64,000 nucleotides of DNA from Vulcanimicrobiota bacterium (GTDB lineage Bacteria > Vulcanimicrobiota > Vulcanimicrobiia > Vulcanimicrobiales > Vulcanimicrobiaceae). The position numbers were made by a program, and so were the translations under genes. Position 1 is the stretch's first letter. Every line of letters begins with the position of its first letter. The notes under the pieces are model-generated. The model saw only the letters and a program-made list of their open reading frames with translations. It ran no database searches and was not told the origin of the DNA. Positions 34,464 to 42,923 of this stretch are shown here, piece by piece. The stretch covers positions 1-64,000 of the forward strand of contig DAHUXH010000020.1 of the NCBI GenBank assembly GCA_027307235.1. Reading direction: 5' to 3'.

Positions 34464-35483
34464 ATGCTCAGAGCGCGCACGTTCGCGGCGACGGCCATGC
34501 TGTCGTTTCTGATGGCCGCTTGCGGTCATCACGTTGGTCCGCGCCCCGGTCAACTGTCGCTCGGGATGGTGACCGACGTCGGCGGCTTGGGCGATCGATC
34601 GTTCAACGACTCGGCCTATCGCGGATTGCTTCGCGCACGCGATCAGCTCGGCGCCTACGTCGAAGTGCTGCAATCACGCTCGGCTGCGGACTATCAGCCG
34701 AACATCGAGGCGCTCACCAATCAGCGCGTCGACATGACCTTCGCGATCGGGTTCTTGATGAGCACCGATCTCGATCAGATCGCACGCAATCATCCCGACC
34801 GCCACTATGCCATCATCGATGCGGTCGTCGACGATCCCAACGTGGTGTCGGTGACCTTTCGCGAGCAGGACGGCTCGTTTCTCGCGGGCGCTCTCGCCGC
34901 GATGATGAGCACGACCAAACACATCGCGTTTCTCGGTGGTGAAGATGTTCCGCTCTTGCGAAAATTTGAAGCCGGGTACACGGCCGGCGCGCACGAAGTC
35001 GACCCGTCCGTCACGGTGGACGTGAAATACGTGGGGAGCTTCGACGACGTTGCCGCCGGACAAGAACTCGGTAACGTGCTCTACAACGGCGGCGCCGACA
35101 TCATCTTCGCGGCGGCCGGCACCGCCGGACTGGGTGCGATCAACGCGGCCAAGAGCCGAAGCGGCGCGTACGTCATCGGCGTGGACTCCGATCAGGACGC
35201 GCTCGCGCCCGGCAAGATTCTGACCTCGATGGTCAAGCACGTCGACGTCGCCGTCTTCGACGTGGCGCGGGGGATGCAGCAGCATCGGCCGATCGCCGGT
35301 CACCTGACGCTTGGACTAAGCGACGACGCGATCGGTTTGACGAATTTCACCTTCACACGCACGGCGATCGGCGCAGCGCGGCTGCGCCGCTTGAGCGCGA
35401 TCCGCCGCGCCATCATCGCAGGCAAGATCGTTCCGCCCGATACGCGAGAGGCGCTGGCCGCATGGAAACCGGTCGCGCTATGA
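34464..35483 (+). CDS. BMP-family substrate-binding lipoprotein (nucleoside type)
   Basis: A 339-aa periplasmic-binding lipoprotein of the BMP/Med family. The N-terminus MLRARTFAATAMLSFLMAAC ends in a lipobox (LMAAC), so it should be lipid-anchored. LGMVTDVGGLGDRSFNDSAYRG is the standard BMP opening. DYQPNIEALTNQRVDM and the GADIIFAAAGTAGLGAI segment follow. It captures purine nucleosides for the ABC importer encoded by the next three genes. ATG 34464 is preferred over the in-frame start at 34443 because the signal begins there. It overlaps the ATPase gene by 4 bases. Confidence 0.88.
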   Translation: MLRARTFAATAMLSFLMAACGHHVGPRPGQLSLGMVTDVGGLGDRSFNDSAYRGLLRARDQLGAYVEVLQSRSAADYQPNIEALTNQRVDMTFAIGFLMSTDLDQIARNHPDRHYAIIDAVVDDPNVVSVTFREQDGSFLAGALAAMMSTTKHIAFLGGEDVPLLRKFEAGYTAGAHEVDPSVTVDVKYVGSFDDVAAGQELGNVLYNGGADIIFAAAGTAGLGAINAAKSRSGAYVIGVDSDQDALAPGKILTSMVKHVDVAVFDVARGMQQHRPIAGHLTLGLSDDAIGLTNFTFTRTAIGAARLRRLSAIRRAIIAGKIVPPDTREALAAWKPVAL

Positions 35484-36895
35484 GCGTCGCACTCGCGTTG
35501 CGCGGCATTCGCAAGACATTTCCGGGCGTCGTTGCGGTCGATGGCGTCGATCTCGACGTGCGTCGCGGTGAAATTCATGCGCTGGTCGGCGAGAACGGCG
35601 CCGGAAAATCGACGCTGGCCCGCATCGCCTTCGGCGAACTGCATGCCGATGCCGGGAGCGTCGAGGCCCACGGCACCGTCGGCTTGGTCCATCAGCATTT
35701 CGAACTCGTCGGCCGCTTGCGCGTGTGGCAAAACGTGCTGCTTGGCCGCGAGCCGCGGACGGGCTGGCGGATCGACACGCGCGCTGCCCGCGCGCGGGTC
35801 ACTCACCTCGCGCAACGCAACGGTCTATCGATCGACCCCGACGCACTGGTCGAAGACCTACCGGTCGGCATGCGTCAACGTGTCGAACTGCTTCGCGAGT
35901 TGGAACGTGATCCCGCGGTGCTGCTGCTCGACGAACCGACTGCCGCACTTGCACCGGGCGAGATCGATGCATTCTTCGCGACCATCGAGCAATTGGCGCA
36001 CAACGGCACTGCGGTTCTCGTCGTGACGCACAAACTGAACGAGGTGATGGAACATGCGCAGCGCGTGACCGTCATGCGCCACGGAAAGATCGTCGAACAA
36101 ACACAGATCGCTCGCACCAGCGCACGCGAGATTGCACAGGCGATGGTCGGCGGCGAACTTCCGGCAATCGCACAGCGTGCCGCAACGGTGCTCGCGCCGT
36201 GCCTTTCGATACGCGATCTGCGCACGGCGGGGGCCGCTGGGCTGCGCGGCGTCGATCTGGACGTGCGGCGCGGCGAGATCGTCGGTATCGCCGGCGTGGA
36301 GGGCAACGGACAATCCGCGCTCGCCGACGCGATCGCGGGGATGATCACCCATGCGGGCACCGTCGCATTCGCATCACCGCACACGACCGTCGGCATTGTT
36401 CCGCAAGATCGTGCGCGCGAGGCGCTGGTGCTCGGATGGTCGCTGGTCGAGAACGTCGCGTTTAGCCGATTCCAAAACGCACGCATGCACGCGGGTCCAT
36501 TCGTGAACTTCGCCAACGCGCGGACTGACGCGCAGACGATCGCGCAGCGCTTCGACGTGCGTGCGGCGACACTCGACGTGCCGGTCGCAACGCTATCCGG
36601 CGGCAATCAACAGAAGATCGTGGTAGGCCGCGCGCTCGTTGACCATCCCGAATTTCTTCTCGCCTACAATCCGACCCGCGGCATCGACGTCGGTGCCGCG
36701 GCGCTCGTGCAATCGCGCTTGGTGCAAGCGCGCAACGACGGCGCGGCGATCCTGCTGATCTCGTTTGAACTCGACGAGATTCTGGCGCTCGCCGATCGCG
36801 TGCTCGTTCTGTTCAACGGCAGCATCGCGGGCGCGTTCGACGGCGCGAGTGCCGATCGCGGAGAACTTGGACGGCTCATGGCGGGCGGCGCATGA
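35480..36895 (+). CDS. Nucleoside ABC transporter ATP-binding protein (two domains)
   Basis: A 471-aa protein with two fused ABC domains, as in YufO/RbsA types. Domain 1 (about 1-220) has Walker A GENGAGKST, a Q-loop VHQHFE, signature-like LPVGMRQRVELLRELE and Walker B LLLDEPTAALAPGE. Domain 2 has the variant P-loop GVEGNGQSALADAIAG, signature LSGGNQQKIVVGRAL and a Walker B region YNPTRGIDVGA without the usual glutamate, so only the first site is likely to hydrolyse ATP. The paired half-active design is usual for this family. Genes upstream and downstream overlap by 4 bases. Confidence 0.93.
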   Translation: MSVALALRGIRKTFPGVVAVDGVDLDVRRGEIHALVGENGAGKSTLARIAFGELHADAGSVEAHGTVGLVHQHFELVGRLRVWQNVLLGREPRTGWRIDTRAARARVTHLAQRNGLSIDPDALVEDLPVGMRQRVELLRELERDPAVLLLDEPTAALAPGEIDAFFATIEQLAHNGTAVLVVTHKLNEVMEHAQRVTVMRHGKIVEQTQIARTSAREIAQAMVGGELPAIAQRAATVLAPCLSIRDLRTAGAAGLRGVDLDVRRGEIVGIAGVEGNGQSALADAIAGMITHAGTVAFASPHTTVGIVPQDRAREALVLGWSLVENVAFSRFQNARMHAGPFVNFANARTDAQTIAQRFDVRAATLDVPVATLSGGNQQKIVVGRALVDHPEFLLAYNPTRGIDVGAAALVQSRLVQARNDGAAILLISFELDEILALADRVLVLFNGSIAGAFDGASADRGELGRLMAGGA

Positions 36896-37923
36896 AGAGC
36901 CTGATGGATCGCGCGCGCGGCGCGCGCGGCGCACTCGGCGCGCTCGCGATCGCACTCGTGTTGATCACCGCGGCGATGCTAGTGGCCGGCGCGAGTCCGA
37001 TCGACGGCTTCGCGGCGCTCTTCGCGGGCGCGCTCGGCGGGACGCATCAACTCGGTGAAACGCTGGTGCAAGCGACGGCATTGCTCTTCCCGGCGCTCGG
37101 CATCGCGCTTGCATTTCGCGCCGGTCTGTTCAATATCGGTGCCGAGGGGCAACTGCTCGTGGGAGGTCTGGCCGCGGGCGCACTCGGTGCGAACGTGCAT
37201 CTCGCGCCGGCGCTCGCCGCCGTCATCATGCTCGGCGGCGGTGCGCTCGCGGGCGGCGTGTGGGGCGGGATCGCGGGCTGGCTGAAAGCGCGGTTCGGCG
37301 CCAACGAGATCATCGCGACGCTGATGCTGAATTTCATCGCCGCGAGTCTCACCGGGTATCTCGTCGCCGGACCGCTCAAGAGCAGCCCGGCCGGCGGCCC
37401 GGAAACGGCGCCGCTTGCGCATGCGTACTGGTTGCCGGTTTTGCTGCCGTACACGCGGCTTTCGATCGCACTGCTCATCGCGCTCGCGATCGCAGCGCTG
37501 CTGCACGTCGTGTTGACGCGCACGGTGTTCGGCTACGAGTTGCGCGCGATCGGTGAAGCACCCGAAGCGGCGCGGCGCGCTGGGATATCACTGCAACGCA
37601 TGGCCTTGCTCGCACTGGCCTCTTCGGGCGCGATCGCCGGGTTGGGCGGCGCATCCATTGTGGCCGGGGAACTGCACCGCTTCAACACGCAGCTATCGCC
37701 CGGATATGGGTACACCGCGATCGCGGTCGCGCTCGTCGGCGATCTCGATGCGCGCTGGATCTGCGTGGCAGCATTCGCGTTCGGCATCTTGGAGACCGGA
37801 GGACTCGCCATGCAAGCTGTCGCGAACATTCCTAAAGACGCCATTCATGTGATCGAAGGAGTGATCGTCGTACTCTTGGCGGCGCGGCGCTATGTGGCGG
37901 CCCGGGCGGCGATCGCATCATGA
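36892..37923 (+). CDS. Nucleoside ABC transporter permease 1
   Basis: A 343-aa integral membrane permease of the branched-chain-type BPD_transp_2 family (YufP-like). About ten hydrophobic segments are seen. The motifs FRAGLFNIGAEGQLLVGGLA (substrate-path helix), FGANEIIATLMLNFIAASLTGYL and GYGYTAIAVALVGDLDA match the family. The EAA-like turn is represented by ELRAIGEAPEAARRAGIS. It pairs with permease 2 to form the heteromeric channel. Overlaps of 4 bases on both sides. Confidence 0.9.
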   Translation: MKSLMDRARGARGALGALAIALVLITAAMLVAGASPIDGFAALFAGALGGTHQLGETLVQATALLFPALGIALAFRAGLFNIGAEGQLLVGGLAAGALGANVHLAPALAAVIMLGGGALAGGVWGGIAGWLKARFGANEIIATLMLNFIAASLTGYLVAGPLKSSPAGGPETAPLAHAYWLPVLLPYTRLSIALLIALAIAALLHVVLTRTVFGYELRAIGEAPEAARRAGISLQRMALLALASSGAIAGLGGASIVAGELHRFNTQLSPGYGYTAIAVALVGDLDARWICVAAFAFGILETGGLAMQAVANIPKDAIHVIEGVIVVLLAARRYVAARAAIAS

Positions 37924-38783
37924 CGCTCGCGCTGCTCGTCACGCTCCTCACGTTGACCGTGCTCAAAGCGACCCCGATCATCTTCGCGGCGCTCGGCGGC
38001 ACGATCTCGGAGCGCTCCGGCGTCGTGAACATCGGCTTGGAGGGCATGATGGCGGCCGGCGCGTTCGGTGCCGTCTACGCGACCTCGGCGACCGGCAATC
38101 CGGTCGTCGGCGTGATCGCCGGCATCCTGGCCGGAGCATTCTTCGGATTCGTGTTGGGAGTGGCCGCGACGCGCCTGAAGGTCGATCAGATCGTCGCGGG
38201 CACCGGCATCAACTTGCTGTGCATCGGCGGCGCCGCCTACGCGCTCGTCGTGCTCTTTCATCAGCAGGGCTCAAGCCCGCAGGTCGCCTCACTCGGAACC
38301 GCCGACGTGTGGCTGATCGTGCTGGCGTTCGCCCTCGCGATCGCGTTGCACGCATTCTTGTGGTTAACGCCGTGGGGGCTGCGCCTGCGCGCGATCGGCG
38401 AAAACCCGCGCGCAGTTCTGGCTGCGGGCATCGATCCGTTGCGCGTGCGGATGCTGGCGGTCACGATCAGCGGTGCGCTCGCGGGATTGGGCGGTGCGTT
38501 TCTCTCGGTCGGCGAGTTGAACATCTACTCGGACGGCATGACCGCGGGCCGTGGCTTCATCGCGCTCGCCGCGGTCATCTTCGGGCGCTGGACGCCGCTC
38601 GGGGCGACGCTCGCGGCGCTCTGCTTCGGCTTCTTCGAAGCGCTGCAATTCATCTTGCAAGGCCGCGTCGCGTGGCTCCCGTCAGATGCCATGCAAGCGC
38701 TGCCATACGTCGCCGCCGTGATCGCGCTCGCCGGCGCGACCGGCCGCGTACGCGCACCCGAATCCGACGGCGTTCCTTTCTAG
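37920..38783 (+). CDS. Nucleoside ABC transporter permease 2
   Basis: A 287-aa permease (YufQ-like), the partner of permease 1. It has the expected opening ATPIIFAALGGTISERSGVV and NIGLEGMMAAGAFGAVYATS, then LKVDQIVAGTGINLLCIGGA, LRAIGENPRAVLAAGIDPLR and GRGFIALAAVIFGRWTPLGA. About eight membrane helices. It ends the importer operon; the spacer of about 130 bases downstream leads to the AT-richer two-gene cassette. No terminator hairpin with a T-run is seen after it. Confidence 0.9.
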   Translation: MTLALLVTLLTLTVLKATPIIFAALGGTISERSGVVNIGLEGMMAAGAFGAVYATSATGNPVVGVIAGILAGAFFGFVLGVAATRLKVDQIVAGTGINLLCIGGAAYALVVLFHQQGSSPQVASLGTADVWLIVLAFALAIALHAFLWLTPWGLRLRAIGENPRAVLAAGIDPLRVRMLAVTISGALAGLGGAFLSVGELNIYSDGMTAGRGFIALAAVIFGRWTPLGATLAALCFGFFEALQFILQGRVAWLPSDAMQALPYVAAVIALAGATGRVRAPESDGVPF

Positions 38784-38913
38784 TAGCCTCACACCAACTG
38801 CCGATTTGTCGGCCCTGGGGTTGCCAAGGGAGGTCTTGACGGTAAAGGGGAAACGACAAGGAGCACGGCTTGGGCAAATGACTTCCAAGAGGAGGTCGCC
38901 CGCAAGGTGCGCT

Positions 38914-39105
38914 ATGGCGAGCAAGACTAAGAAAGAGACGGAGATCGTGCCCGAATTCAGCGATAAAATCGCTTTGGCGCGCTTCAGGAAAGCCGCCGAG
39001 GACTACATAAAGAAGGCAACGGCGTCCCGCGAATCCGCGCGCGAGACGTTGGTTCGTCTTGGTATCGCGACGAAGTCCGGAAACCTCACCTCCAAATACA
39101 AATAG
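38914..39105 (+). CDS. Small antitoxin-like protein of an ART-type cassette
   Basis: A 63-aa soluble, lysine-rich protein (MASKTKKETEIVPEFSDKIA at the N-terminus). The C-terminal half, SARETLVRLGIATKSGNLTS followed by KYK, forms two short helices and a 'G-I-x-T-x-x-G-N-L' ending. I recall similar small proteins directly upstream of the YHGCD-type protein in many genomes; this is memory, not a search result. AAGGTG precedes ATG 38914 by 5 bases; an ATG at 38878 would add 12 residues. The stop is 2 bases before the next gene, so both are surely co-translated. Base composition is less GC-rich than its neighbours. Antitoxin or regulator role is inferred. Confidence 0.6.
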   Translation: MASKTKKETEIVPEFSDKIALARFRKAAEDYIKKATASRESARETLVRLGIATKSGNLTSKYK

Positions 39106-39107
39106 GC

Positions 39108-39686
39108 TTGAACCGCCTAGCCTCGTCGTTCGTACTCGGCTATCACGGGTGTGACGAAGACAAAGCCGACAAATTCCTCAAAGACCATACTACGATGAAC
39201 CCGAGCACCAACAAGTACGATTGGCTCGGCTCTGGCATCTATTTTTGGGAGGGTAATCCCCTTCGCGGGCTGCAATGGGCGGAAGAACGCTCACGCGACA
39301 CTGGCTCGACAATCAAAAGGCCGTACGTCGTCGGCGCCGTCATCGATTTGGGCTTGTGCCTCGACCTGACGACTTCGGATGCGATCAAATGGATCGAGAC
39401 AGCGCACGTGTCGCTTGTCGATACATTCCGCATAGCCAGCATGCCGCTCCCCAAGAACACGAAGAATCTTCAAAACAATTTGGATTGCGCCGTCGTCGAG
39501 ATGCTTCACGATATTCGAAAAAGCGAGGGCAAGCCCGAAATCCAAACCGTGCGCGGCGTCTTCACCGAAGGCGCCCCGATCTATCCGACGTCCGCCTTTC
39601 GCGCCAAAACCCACGTCCAGATCGCCGTTCGCGACCATGCGTGCATTAAGGGACTGTTCAGGGTTCCGAAAGAACACTTGGCCTAG
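39108..39686 (+). CDS. Putative ADP-ribosyltransferase-like toxin (YHGCD family)
   Basis: A 192-aa protein starting at TTG 39108, two bases after the upstream gene. The opening SFVLGYHGCDEDKADKFL and then YDWLGSGIYFWEGNPLRGL resemble the first two catalytic segments of PARP/diphtheria-type ADP-ribosyltransferases (H13 and Y45 would be the His and Tyr of the H-Y-E triad). The third residue is not certain: E154 (VFTEGAPIYP) or a residue in the strand KTHVQIAVRD are candidates. A conserved family with this layout exists without a clear assigned role. Composition is AT-richer than its neighbours, suggesting acquisition. The paired small upstream gene argues for a toxin-antitoxin or defence module; NAD consumption is a hypothesis. 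Confidence 0.65.
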   Translation: MNRLASSFVLGYHGCDEDKADKFLKDHTTMNPSTNKYDWLGSGIYFWEGNPLRGLQWAEERSRDTGSTIKRPYVVGAVIDLGLCLDLTTSDAIKWIETAHVSLVDTFRIASMPLPKNTKNLQNNLDCAVVEMLHDIRKSEGKPEIQTVRGVFTEGAPIYPTSAFRAKTHVQIAVRDHACIKGLFRVPKEHLA

Positions 39687-39717
39687 AATCTAAGGGAAGC
39701 GACGGGTTCTGCCGACA

Positions 39718-40704
39718 ATGAACGCAATCATGCGCCGCATCATCGTCTCGTGTCTGTGTGCGATCATCGCCGTGACGCTCGCGTGCGCGCGCGGATCGGC
39801 GTTTGAGCCGGCTCCGTTTCAAAGCTTGCAACACGACATTCGCTCGCTTGCACGGCAAGCACCCGGACGTGTCGCGCTCGCGATCGAGGATCTCGCGACC
39901 GGCTTCACCGTCGGATACGACGCGGGCGCGGCGATGCCGGCCGCATCGACGATCAAGGTTCCGGTGATGGTCGAGGTCTTTCAACAAGTCGAGGATGGGC
40001 GCTTCACGCTCAACCGCCCGGTCACGCTGCTGGCTCGCGACAAGGATTGGGGCTCGGGCGAACTCTGCGACGCCGCCGCCGGCACGACGTTCACGGTCTC
40101 CGCACTGCTGCACAAGATGATCGACATCAGCGACAACACCGCCACGAACATGCTCATCCGCCTCATCGGGCGGCAGAACGTCAATCGCGAGATGTGGTCG
40201 CTCGGGCTGCGCCGCACCTATCTCGCGAACGACATCCGGACCGATCATTGGGCGGTGCGCACCGATCTGCGCTCGTCACCAGGCGACATGGTCGCTTTGC
40301 TCTCGCAGATCGCGCAACGCCGTCTCATCGACGGCTGGGCATCCGAACAGATGCTCGCGATTCTCTCCGAGCAAGAGTACAACACGCTGCTGCCGGCGTT
40401 GCTGCCGCCGTATGTGCAAGTCGCGCACAAGACCGGTTCGCTCGACGATACGCTCAACGACGTCGGCGTCGTCTTCGCGCCCGATGCGAGCTATGCCATC
40501 GCGGTGATGACGACGCAACTCGGCGATCTCGACGCGGGCCGTCACTTCATCCGTATGATCTCGCGCAGCGCATTCAACCGCGCCATTGCGCTCGCTCGCT
40601 GGCGTGAAGCTGCCGGCATCGACGCCACCGTCGGCGCCTCATCCGCCGACGTCCCCGTCGCCTCCCCCGACGTTACGACCTGGCTCAGTCGCGGGGACAA
40701 TTAG
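39718..40704 (+). CDS. Class A beta-lactamase-fold serine hydrolase
   Basis: A 328-aa exported protein with a signal peptide (IIVSCLCAIIAVTLACARG). The three penicillin-recognising motifs are S77-T-I-K80 (PAASTIKV), S138-D-N140 (ISDNTATN) and K238-T-G240 (VAHKTGSLDD). The omega-loop E-x-x-x-N element that supplies Glu166 in class A enzymes is not recognisable; the matching region reads RTDHWAVRTDLRSSPG. It may therefore be a DD-peptidase-like hydrolase or a poor beta-lactamase rather than an efficient resistance enzyme. It ends sharing a 4-bp stop overlap with ilvE. Confidence 0.75.
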   Translation: MNAIMRRIIVSCLCAIIAVTLACARGSAFEPAPFQSLQHDIRSLARQAPGRVALAIEDLATGFTVGYDAGAAMPAASTIKVPVMVEVFQQVEDGRFTLNRPVTLLARDKDWGSGELCDAAAGTTFTVSALLHKMIDISDNTATNMLIRLIGRQNVNREMWSLGLRRTYLANDIRTDHWAVRTDLRSSPGDMVALLSQIAQRRLIDGWASEQMLAILSEQEYNTLLPALLPPYVQVAHKTGSLDDTLNDVGVVFAPDASYAIAVMTTQLGDLDAGRHFIRMISRSAFNRAIALARWREAAGIDATVGASSADVPVASPDVTTWLSRGDN

Positions 40705-41639
40705 TCGCGACCTACGTAAGCGCGGGTAAGCCATTCGAGATAGTTTGGTTCTTGACCGCGGACGGCGCGTTCGTAGAAGGCGGCCAGACGCGCGGCGAGC
40801 GGACCGGCCTCACCATTGCCGACGATGCGCTGATCGACGGAACGCACGTGGACGACGCCGGCGGCCGTCCCGGTGAAGAAAATTTCGTCGGCCGCGTAGA
40901 GTTCGCTGCGATCGATCGAGCGTTCGACGATCTCGACACCTAATTCGCGCTTGGCAATCTCCATCACCGCGCGGCGCGTGCAGCCTTCGAGAATGTTCTG
41001 CGAGGCATCGGGCGTGTACAGTACGCCGCGGCGCAAGAGAAAGACATTCATCGCCGAGCCTTCGGCCACATGGCCGTCCTGTGACAAGAGAATCGCTTCG
41101 TCGTATCCGTTGAGAACCGCCTCGCTCTTGGCGAGCGCCGAGTTCACGTACAACCCGGTGATCTTGGAGCGCGGCGGCGCCATCGAATCGTCGGCACGCC
41201 GCCACGAACTCAAACACACGTTCAGTCCTCGGCTCGCGTCGCCGTGATACCCCGCATAGGCTACCGGCACGATCGCGAACTCATCGGGCACGTTATGCAA
41301 ACGCACGCCGACGTCTTCGGCCGCCTTGTAGATGAACGGGCGAATGTACACGTCGCCTGCGATGGCGTTGCGCCGGCACAGTTCCACCGTCAGCTCGATC
41401 AACTCGTCAACCGAGTGCGGCAGCTTCATCAGCAGAATCTTGGCCGACGTGTGCAACCGCGCAAAATGTTCGCGCAACAGCACCAGGTACAACTCGCGGT
41501 CTTCAGGCACCCAATATCCGCGAATGCCCTCGAAACAACCGGTGCCGTACTGCAGGCCGTGCGTCATCAACCCGACTTTCGCCTCGTCGTACCGGCGAAA
41601 ACCGCCCTGCGCATACACAATCGTCGACGACAAATCCAC
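40701..41639 (-). CDS. ilvE: Branched-chain amino acid aminotransferase
   Basis: Reversible transamination of Leu, Ile and Val keto acids with glutamate. The 312-aa class IV PLP enzyme shows LMTHGLQYGTGCFEGIRGYW, IRPFIYKAAEDVGV, the PLP lysine in PPRSKITGLYVNSALAK, GYDEAILLSQDGHVAEGSAM and the EIFFTGTAAGVVHV segment. The start is GTG 41639 with AGGAG about 9 bases upstream. Cytosolic. It is divergent from chrA and converges on the beta-lactamase-fold gene. Confidence 0.93.
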   Translation of the reverse strand: MDLSSTIVYAQGGFRRYDEAKVGLMTHGLQYGTGCFEGIRGYWVPEDRELYLVLLREHFARLHTSAKILLMKLPHSVDELIELTVELCRRNAIAGDVYIRPFIYKAAEDVGVRLHNVPDEFAIVPVAYAGYHGDASRGLNVCLSSWRRADDSMAPPRSKITGLYVNSALAKSEAVLNGYDEAILLSQDGHVAEGSAMNVFLLRRGVLYTPDASQNILEGCTRRAVMEIAKRELGVEIVERSIDRSELYAADEIFFTGTAAGVVHVRSVDQRIVGNGEAGPLAARLAAFYERAVRGQEPNYLEWLTRAYVGRD

Positions 41640-41713
41640 TCTACCGCTCCTTCGAAGTTAGCCGTGCGAGATTCAGGAAGGCGCAATTCGCTCCTGTGGA
41701 CCATACTACCGCC

Positions 41714-42880
41714 ATGCGCGACGCGCTCACGGTGTTCACGGTCTTCCTTCGTCTGGGATGCTACGCATTCGGCGGTCCGGTCGCGCATCTGAGCTATTTC
41801 CGGCGTGAATGCGTTCAACGGCGGCGCTGGCTCGACGAGCCGACCTTCGCCGCATGCATCGCGCTGACGCAGATGCTCCCGGGGCCCGGCAGTTCCCAAG
41901 TCGGGATGCTGATCGGCTGGGCGCGCGCCGGATTTCGCGGCGCCGTCGCGGCGTGGGTGGGGTTCACGCTGCCGGCCGCCGTGCTGATGACCGCCATCGC
42001 GGAACTTTCCGCGATATCACCGTTCTCCATCCGTTGGACGCATGGACTGCTCGCGGTCGCGGCCGCGGTGGTCGCAAGCGCGATCGTCTCGATGCGGCGT
42101 TCGCTCGTCACCGACGTGCCGCGCGCGCTGCTCGCGTTCGGCGTCTTGCTCGCAAGTCTGTTCTTCCCAAGTCCTTGGACGCCGCCGCTCTGCATCGTCC
42201 TAGCTGCACTGCTCGGCACGGCGTTCGTCCGAACCACAAGCGGCGCGACGGCGCGCATCGGCATCGTAGTGCCGCCGGTCGTGGCACGCATCGCAGCGAT
42301 GCTCTTCCTCGTCTCGCTCGTGATCGCGCCGCTGATCGCCGCGCACGCGCGCGCGTCGCTGCTCGGACTCACCGGACAATTGTACGTCATTGGGAGTTTG
42401 GTTTTTGGTGGTGGACACGTCGTCTTACCGTTGCTGCAGAGCAGCGTGGTCAGCAGCGGAGCCGCCACCTCGTCGCAAGTGCTCACTGGGTACGCAGCCG
42501 TCCAGGCGATGCCCGGTCCGCTCTTTTCGATCGCCGCGTATGTCGGCGCGGTCGCACACGGCGGACGCTTCGGCGCGATCGGAGCGCTCGCCGGAATCTG
42601 CGCGATCTACGCCCCGTCATTTCTGCTCTTGCTGGCGACGCTGCCGCTCTATTCACGCATGGCCTCCGACGTGCGTTTTCGCAGCGCGATTGCGGGCGCG
42701 AATGCCGGCGTGGTCGGACTCCTTGCCGCGACGTTCATCACGCCGATCGCGAGCAGCGCGCTGCGCACACCGGTCGATCTCGCGCTCGCGGTCGCTGCAT
42801 TCGTCGCGTTGCACGTCGGGCGCGTGCCGCCGTGGGCGGTCGTCGCGGGCGGCGCACTTGCGGGCTTTATCATTCGTTAA
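41714..42880 (+). CDS. chrA: Chromate transporter family protein ChrA
   Basis: A 388-aa membrane protein formed of two homologous CHR halves. The first half has LRLGCYAFGGPVAHLSYFRR, LTQMLPGPGSSQVGMLIGW and WVGFTLPAAVLMT. The second half has GSLVFGGGHVVLPLLQS and GYAAVQAMPGPLFSIAAYVG. These are the paired 'FGG.....L' and 'Q..PGP' motifs of ChrA. It could export chromate or transport a related oxyanion such as sulfate. GTG 41696 would add six residues; ATG 41714 fits the family start. Standing alone, without chrB, suggests no dedicated chromate regulator here. Confidence 0.9.
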   Translation: MRDALTVFTVFLRLGCYAFGGPVAHLSYFRRECVQRRRWLDEPTFAACIALTQMLPGPGSSQVGMLIGWARAGFRGAVAAWVGFTLPAAVLMTAIAELSAISPFSIRWTHGLLAVAAAVVASAIVSMRRSLVTDVPRALLAFGVLLASLFFPSPWTPPLCIVLAALLGTAFVRTTSGATARIGIVVPPVVARIAAMLFLVSLVIAPLIAAHARASLLGLTGQLYVIGSLVFGGGHVVLPLLQSSVVSSGAATSSQVLTGYAAVQAMPGPLFSIAAYVGAVAHGGRFGAIGALAGICAIYAPSFLLLLATLPLYSRMASDVRFRSAIAGANAGVVGLLAATFITPIASSALRTPVDLALAVAAFVALHVGRVPPWAVVAGGALAGFIIR

Positions 42881-42923
42881 TACAACGCAGGGGTTGAGCG
42901 GCCGGTGAAAATACAGGTGCTCC

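Noticed and set aside
38784-38913. Promoter or attachment site ahead of the ART-like cassette (TTGACG near 38835).
   Set aside because: No suitable -10 hexamer at the right distance and no direct repeats flanking the cassette, so neither promoter nor integration site can be supported.
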